Assembly: GCA_027729925.1 (NCBI GenBank)
Contig: JAQCEB010000026.1
Span: forward strand, 1-9,497
Source: Actinomycetota bacterium
Lineage (GTDB): Bacteria > Actinomycetota > Acidimicrobiia > Actinomarinales > Actinomarinaceae
Direction: 5' to 3'
DNA length: 9,497 nucleotides
Below are positions 5,725-9,497 of this stretch, one piece after another. The translations under genes and the position numbers were made by a program. Each line of letters begins with the position of its first letter. The stretch's first letter is position 1. Under the pieces are notes generated by a model. That model was given only the letters and a program-made list of their open reading frames with translations. It was not told where the DNA came from and searched no databases.

Positions 5725-7733
5725 TTATGGAAATAGAAAAAATTACTAGAAGTGGATATTCTTCTAATTTATCTAAAGAGCAACTTTGGGATATTTATAA
5801 ATCAATGAAAACTCAACGCCAATTAGAAGAAAGACTTCTAAAGCTTTATAAAGGCGGACAGTTAAGCGGAGCAGTATATCCTGGTATTGGCCAAGAAGCA
5901 TCAATGGCAGGTATAGCTGCTGGGATGAGCGAGAAAGATATTTTTGGGGGTACACATAGAGACTTAGGGGTTCAAATCAAAAAAGGTGTAACTTTAAAAG
6001 AAATTGCCCTTAACTTTTTTGGAAAACATGACGGACCATCTAAAGGAAGAGATGGTAACAGTCATTTTGGAGTTGTGGATAAAGGAACTTTAATGGTTGT
6101 TTCACCTTTACCTGACTCTGCTCCAGTAGCAGTTGGTTGGGCTTTAGCTTCAAAGTTAGACAACTCAGGTATCGTAGCTGTTGCAAATTGTGGAGAAGGT
6201 GCAACAGCAACTGGAACATGGCATGAAAGTATCAATATGGCGGGAGTTTCTAATCTTCCAATAGTTTTTACAGTTCAGAATAATCAATTTGCCTATTCAT
6301 CTCCTAACGAAACTGAATTTGGAACTCCAAATGTTGCAGACAGGGGTTTGGGGTATGGAATACCTTCAAAAATAATTGACGGAAATGATATTTATGAAGT
6401 AATGAATACTATTCACGAAGCATGTGAACATGCAAGAAATGGTAATGGCCCAACTCTTGTTGAGCTTGTTACATTTAGACATTATGGCCATGCAGGTCAT
6501 GATCCTGCTGAGTATGTAACAAAAGAAGTTAGAGACTTTTGGATGAAGCGTGATCCAATTAGTAGATTCGAACATTCATTAATGGATGAAAGTTTATTTA
6601 CTCAAGAAGATTTTACAAAACTAACTGAAGAATTAGAGAATGAAATAAAAGAAACTCTTGAATGGGCTAAAACTCAGAATGATCCAAAACCTGAGAATGA
6701 AATTTTAGATATATTTGCTAAAAGGAATACAGAAGTAAAGCAATCAGATAGTAGTGAAACAAAAACTATGAATCTAATCGAAGCAATCACCAATGGTTTA
6801 GATGAATTGCTTGAAAATGATAAAGATGTGTTCATGATGGGAGAAGATATTGGTGAATTTGAAGGTGCATTTAAAGCGACGAAAGGTTTATTTGCAAAAT
6901 ACGGACCAGATAGAATTTTAGATACAGCAATATCTGAAGGTGCATTTACAGGAGCTGCAGTTGGTGCGGCTCTGGCTGGGAAAAAACCGATTATTGAGTT
7001 ACAATTTTATGATTTTGTTTATCCAGCTTTAGATCAAATTACAACAGAAGCAGCAAAATATTATTGGAAAGCAGGCAAATCAGTTCCAATGGTTGTTAGA
7101 GGACCAACTGGTGCTGGGACTAGATCCGGTCCATTTCATTCTATAAGTCCCGAGTCAATGCTTGCTCACCATCCTGGGATAAAAATAGTTGCACCTTCTA
7201 ATCCATATGATGCTAAAGGTTTACTTATTGCAGCAACATATGATCCAAATCCAGTAATGTATTTGGAGCACAAAAAACTTTATAGAAAACCAGATCTAAA
7301 AATGGATGTTCCACTTGGTTTGTATGAAGTTGAGATAGGAAAGGGTGCTGTTGTTAAGGAAGGTACAGATTTCACAATAGTAACTTGGTCGGGCATGGTT
7401 TCTGTTGCTCAGGAAGCTGCACATGCTCTAGAAGCTGATAATATATCTGTAGAAATAATTGATTTAAGAACAATTGTACCGTTAGATGAGGAAATTATTT
7501 TAAAGTCAGTAGAAAAGACTTCTAATTTATGTATTCTCCAAGAAGATGTACCATTTTCTTCAGTTGCTTCAGAAGTTTCGTCTTTAGTTGCTGAAAAAGG
7601 TTTTTGGAATTTAGATAATCCAATTTTAAAGATTACCCCTCCTAATACACATATTCCTTTTGCCCCAATATTAGAAGACGCATTCATTCCAAATGCTGAC
7701 AAAGTAGTAAGTGCAATAAAAGGATTACAATAA
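5721..7733 (+). CDS. Fused E1 alpha-beta subunit of a 2-oxoacid dehydrogenase complex
   Basis: Thiamine-diphosphate enzyme that decarboxylates a 2-oxoacid and transfers the acyl group to lipoyl-E2. The 670 residues join two usually separate chains. The alpha half (about 1-335) has the ThDP-Mg motif from GEG (158-160) to NNQFA (187-191), GRDGNSHFG, SPLPDSAPVAVG, and the loop RHYGHAGHDP (253-262). The beta half starts near Met350 and has GEDIG, Glu406 in DTAISEG (contacts the cofactor pyrimidine), His473 in GPFHSISPE, and the C-terminal FAPILEDAFIPNADK. About 15 polar residues link the halves. GEG instead of GDG and the SPL motif occur in branched-chain E1 alpha chains; the serines phosphorylated in mammals are absent. 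Substrate is undecided: branched-chain 2-oxoacid, pyruvate or acetoin-type. TTG 5721 overlaps the lpd stop (TTGA) with AGGGA 5 nt before it; ATG 5727 is the alternative and removes only two residues. Confidence 0.94.
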   Translation: MIMEIEKITRSGYSSNLSKEQLWDIYKSMKTQRQLEERLLKLYKGGQLSGAVYPGIGQEASMAGIAAGMSEKDIFGGTHRDLGVQIKKGVTLKEIALNFFGKHDGPSKGRDGNSHFGVVDKGTLMVVSPLPDSAPVAVGWALASKLDNSGIVAVANCGEGATATGTWHESINMAGVSNLPIVFTVQNNQFAYSSPNETEFGTPNVADRGLGYGIPSKIIDGNDIYEVMNTIHEACEHARNGNGPTLVELVTFRHYGHAGHDPAEYVTKEVRDFWMKRDPISRFEHSLMDESLFTQEDFTKLTEELENEIKETLEWAKTQNDPKPENEILDIFAKRNTEVKQSDSSETKTMNLIEAITNGLDELLENDKDVFMMGEDIGEFEGAFKATKGLFAKYGPDRILDTAISEGAFTGAAVGAALAGKKPIIELQFYDFVYPALDQITTEAAKYYWKAGKSVPMVVRGPTGAGTRSGPFHSISPESMLAHHPGIKIVAPSNPYDAKGLLIAATYDPNPVMYLEHKKLYRKPDLKMDVPLGLYEVEIGKGAVVKEGTDFTIVTWSGMVSVAQEAAHALEADNISVEIIDLRTIVPLDEEIILKSVEKTSNLCILQEDVPFSSVASEVSSLVAEKGFWNLDNPILKITPPNTHIPFAPILEDAFIPNADKVVSAIKGLQ

Positions 7734-7737
7734 AACA

Positions 7738-9036
7738 ATGAGTCAGATTGTTACAATGCCTCAATTAGGTGAGACTGTTACAGAAGGAACAGTTTTAAGG
7801 TGGTTAGTAAAAGTTGGAGATGAAGTAAAAGAAGATGATCCAATTTTAGAAATATCTACTGACAAAGTTGATACAGAAGTCCCATCACCATTTGCAGGAA
7901 AAGTTACTAATTTATTAGTCGAAGAAGGCGAGACAGTTGAAGTTGGGGTTGGTCTTCTAGAGTTAAATGGGAATGCAGAAAAAGAAGAAAATAAAAATAA
8001 TGAGCAATCTAATATTATCCCAGAACCAGCTCAGACTGAAAAAGTTACAGTTGCATCTGATGAGTCCCAAAAAAAAGACATAGATGCCATTAAAAATAAT
8101 CAGAATAAAAACTTGTCACCTATCGTTAGACGACTTGCTGGTGAAAATAATATAGATTTAACTCTAGTTAATGGTTCTGGGAAACATGGCAGAATAACTA
8201 GAAAAGATCTTGAAATTTACATCAGCCAAAATAAAACTGATATTGAAAAAAATGTTACTCAAAATACAAATGTTGAAGATAAAGAAGTACTCCATAAATC
8301 TGAATCTAGAGCTTCAAAAATAGATTCTGGAGAGATAACTCGATTGAGAAAACGAATAGCACAAAACATGGTGCTTTCAAAACAAATATCAGCGCACGTA
8401 ATGACATCAGTTGAAGTGGATTATGAAAGTTTAGAAATATCTCGAAGTAAATTTAAGTCAAAATTTAAGGAAGACAACGGATTTTCGTTAACTTACTTGC
8501 CGTTTATTTCACTTGCAACTATTTCTGCATTGAAAGAATTTCCGACTGTAAACAGTTCTTTCGACTTAGAAGCTGGTACTCATACTTTACACAAACATGT
8601 TAATTTAGGTATTGCAGTCGATTTGAATCAGGAAGGTTTGTTAGTTGGAACTATAAAAGATGCAGATTCTTATAACTTAAAAGGAATAGCAAAGAAAATA
8701 TCTGAAACTTCAACACTTTTAAGAAGTGGAAAATTTGGGTTAGAAAATGTTTCAGGAAGCACATTTACGATTTCAAATAATGGTTCTTTTAATTCTTTTA
8801 TAACTTCACCGATTATTAATCAACCAAATGTTGCAATCCTTTCTACTGAATCAGTCAAAAAAAGAGCTGTTGTAATTACTAATAGCGATGGTTCAGACTC
8901 TATTGCAATTAGACATACTGGAGTTTTGAGCTTAACTTGGGACCATAGAGTATTTGATGGTTCAATTGCCTTGTTATTTCTTAATTTTATAAAAGATAAA
9001 TTGGAGTTCACTGACTGGACTCAGGAACTATCTTGA
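7738..9036 (+). CDS. Dihydrolipoyl acyltransferase (E2) of the 2-oxoacid dehydrogenase complex
   Basis: Core of the complex: carries the acyl group on a swinging lipoyl arm and passes it to CoA. The 432 residues hold one lipoyl domain (about 3-77) with lipoylated Lys43 in EISTDKVDTEVPSP, a flexible linker rich in Glu, Asn, Lys and Gln (about 78-124), a peripheral subunit-binding domain (about 126-162, SPIVRRLAGENNIDL and GRITRKDLEIYI) that would bind E1 or E3, a second linker, and the acyltransferase domain from GEITRLRKRIAQNM (198) to the end. Catalytic His403 and Asp407 are in DHRVFDG. One lipoyl domain is typical of branched-chain and many bacterial E2 chains. The gene begins 4 nt after the E1 stop; the nearest purine-rich site (AGGA at 7721-7724) is 13 nt away, so initiation probably relies on coupling. 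Its stop overlaps the lipB start. The substrate follows that of E1 and is not fixed by this sequence. Confidence 0.95.
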   Translation: MSQIVTMPQLGETVTEGTVLRWLVKVGDEVKEDDPILEISTDKVDTEVPSPFAGKVTNLLVEEGETVEVGVGLLELNGNAEKEENKNNEQSNIIPEPAQTEKVTVASDESQKKDIDAIKNNQNKNLSPIVRRLAGENNIDLTLVNGSGKHGRITRKDLEIYISQNKTDIEKNVTQNTNVEDKEVLHKSESRASKIDSGEITRLRKRIAQNMVLSKQISAHVMTSVEVDYESLEISRSKFKSKFKEDNGFSLTYLPFISLATISALKEFPTVNSSFDLEAGTHTLHKHVNLGIAVDLNQEGLLVGTIKDADSYNLKGIAKKISETSTLLRSGKFGLENVSGSTFTISNNGSFNSFITSPIINQPNVAILSTESVKKRAVVITNSDGSDSIAIRHTGVLSLTWDHRVFDGSIALLFLNFIKDKLEFTDWTQELS

Positions 9037-9497
9037 GAAATTTAAACATAAGATGGTTAGGTAAACTACCATATTCTGAAGCTTATGATTTACAAAAAGG
9101 GTTTCATCAATCTGTAGCTCTTGAATTAAGCAATGAAGACTATTTGTTATTGTTAGAACACGAAAAAGTCATAACTATTGGAAGATCAGGTGATTCAAAT
9201 AATCTGTTAGTTTCATCTGATAAATTAAAAGAACTTGGCATTGAGTACTTTGAAACTGATAGGGGTGGTGATATTACTTTTCATGGTGAAGGTCAATTAA
9301 TTGGTTATCCGATTATAAGGCTCTCAGACCCTAAAAAAGTTCTACCTTATGTTAGAGCTTTAGAAAATGTCCTTATAAATACTCTAAAAGATTTTAAAAT
9401 TGAAGCTTTTACAAAAGATGATGATACTGGTGTGTGGACTACAAAAGGAAAAATAGCATCTATCGGGATTAAGGTGAGTAAGTGGACAACTTACCAC
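9033..9497 (+). CDS. lipB: Lipoyl(octanoyl) transferase LipB (partial, C-terminus beyond window)
   Basis: Transfers octanoyl from acyl-carrier protein to the lipoyl-domain lysine, the first step of endogenous lipoate synthesis. 155 codons are present without a stop; LipB proteins are usually 200-240 residues. Visible motifs: RWLGKLPYSEAYDLQ near the start, LLLLEHEKVITIGR, the core motif DRGGDITFHGEGQLIGYPI, and KGKIASIGIKVSKWTTYH, which holds the conserved catalytic-site lysine. The catalytic Cys lies past the window edge. HGEGQ replaces the near-universal HGPGQ. The start is TTG at 9033, overlapping the E2 stop as TTGA, with AGGA at 9023-9026 six nt upstream; no in-frame ATG lies near. Placement directly behind E2 suggests it is made in step with its main substrate. 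LipB rather than lipoate ligase is indicated by the RGG.xTxHG motif and the lysine segment. Confidence 0.93.
   Translation, partial: MRNLNIRWLGKLPYSEAYDLQKGFHQSVALELSNEDYLLLLEHEKVITIGRSGDSNNLLVSSDKLKELGIEYFETDRGGDITFHGEGQLIGYPIIRLSDPKKVLPYVRALENVLINTLKDFKIEAFTKDDDTGVWTTKGKIASIGIKVSKWTTYH

Noticed and set aside
5773..5955. 60-codon minus-strand ORF
   Set aside because: Antisense shadow of the E1 alpha coding region; no recognisable motif.
6366..6575. 69-codon minus-strand ORF
   Set aside because: Antisense shadow of E1; composition follows the opposite strand.
6768..7733. Separate E1 beta gene starting at Met350
   Set aside because: There is no stop between the halves and no Shine-Dalgarno site before this ATG; a continuous fusion is the direct reading.
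7409..7738. 109-codon minus-strand ORF
   Set aside because: The longest shadow, but it is fully antisense to the conserved E1 beta C-terminus, with no family features of its own.
8820..9011. 63-codon minus-strand ORF
   Set aside because: Antisense to the E2 catalytic domain including DHRVFDG.

Overview
The window is gene-dense, strongly AT-rich bacterial DNA with short intergenic gaps, overlapping gene ends, several TTG start codons and few clear Shine-Dalgarno sites. The acyl-CoA dehydrogenase (C-terminal block GGIGFTWEHPAHLYF) and the two-domain metallo-beta-lactamase protein resemble actinobacterial family members. Together with the low GC this suggests a streamlined, probably marine, low-GC actinobacterium such as the Ca. 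Actinomarinales. That placement is inference from protein style only; no rRNA or tRNA gene is present to confirm it.

Layout. (1) Positions 1-1751, minus strand: sufC followed by sufS through a 4-nt ATGA overlap, an iron-sulfur cluster assembly operon. SufS runs off the left edge without its C-terminus. (2) 1752-1827: a 76-bp divergent promoter region. (3) 1828-3154, plus strand: an acyl-CoA dehydrogenase followed 1 nt later by an unrecognised 67-codon gene. (4) 3108-4196 region, minus strand: a 320-residue metallo-beta-lactamase-fold hydrolase, converging with and overlapping the small gene by 9 nt. It is preceded by a 28-codon single-membrane-helix ORF ending 1 nt before its ATG. (5) 4197-4359: a divergent intergenic region with a candidate promoter, a perfect 16-bp palindrome inside the promoter spacer, and a leader of about 95 nt that can fold into two hairpins. 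(6) 4360-9497, plus strand: a tight operon of lpd (E3), a single-chain fused E1 alpha-beta, E2, and lipB (octanoyltransferase, cut by the right edge).

How the genes work together. The rightward operon encodes all three catalytic components of a 2-oxoacid dehydrogenase complex plus the enzyme that starts lipoylation of its E2 at Lys43. LipB transfers octanoyl groups; sulfur insertion would need LipA, an Fe-S enzyme not visible here. The suf genes on the left could supply Fe-S clusters, but that link is only inferred. The E1 alpha half carries GEG instead of GDG at the start of the thiamine-diphosphate motif and an SPL motif, both seen in branched-chain 2-oxoacid E1 alpha chains, so a branched-chain substrate is possible; pyruvate cannot be excluded. 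The acyl-CoA dehydrogenase would fit downstream acyl-CoA oxidation.

Nothing here is a mobile element, CRISPR array or defence system. The most interesting points are the membrane micro-ORF that resets the start of the hydrolase gene, the palindrome-plus-structured-leader arrangement controlling the dehydrogenase operon, the fused E1, and the suf operon that starts with sufC.
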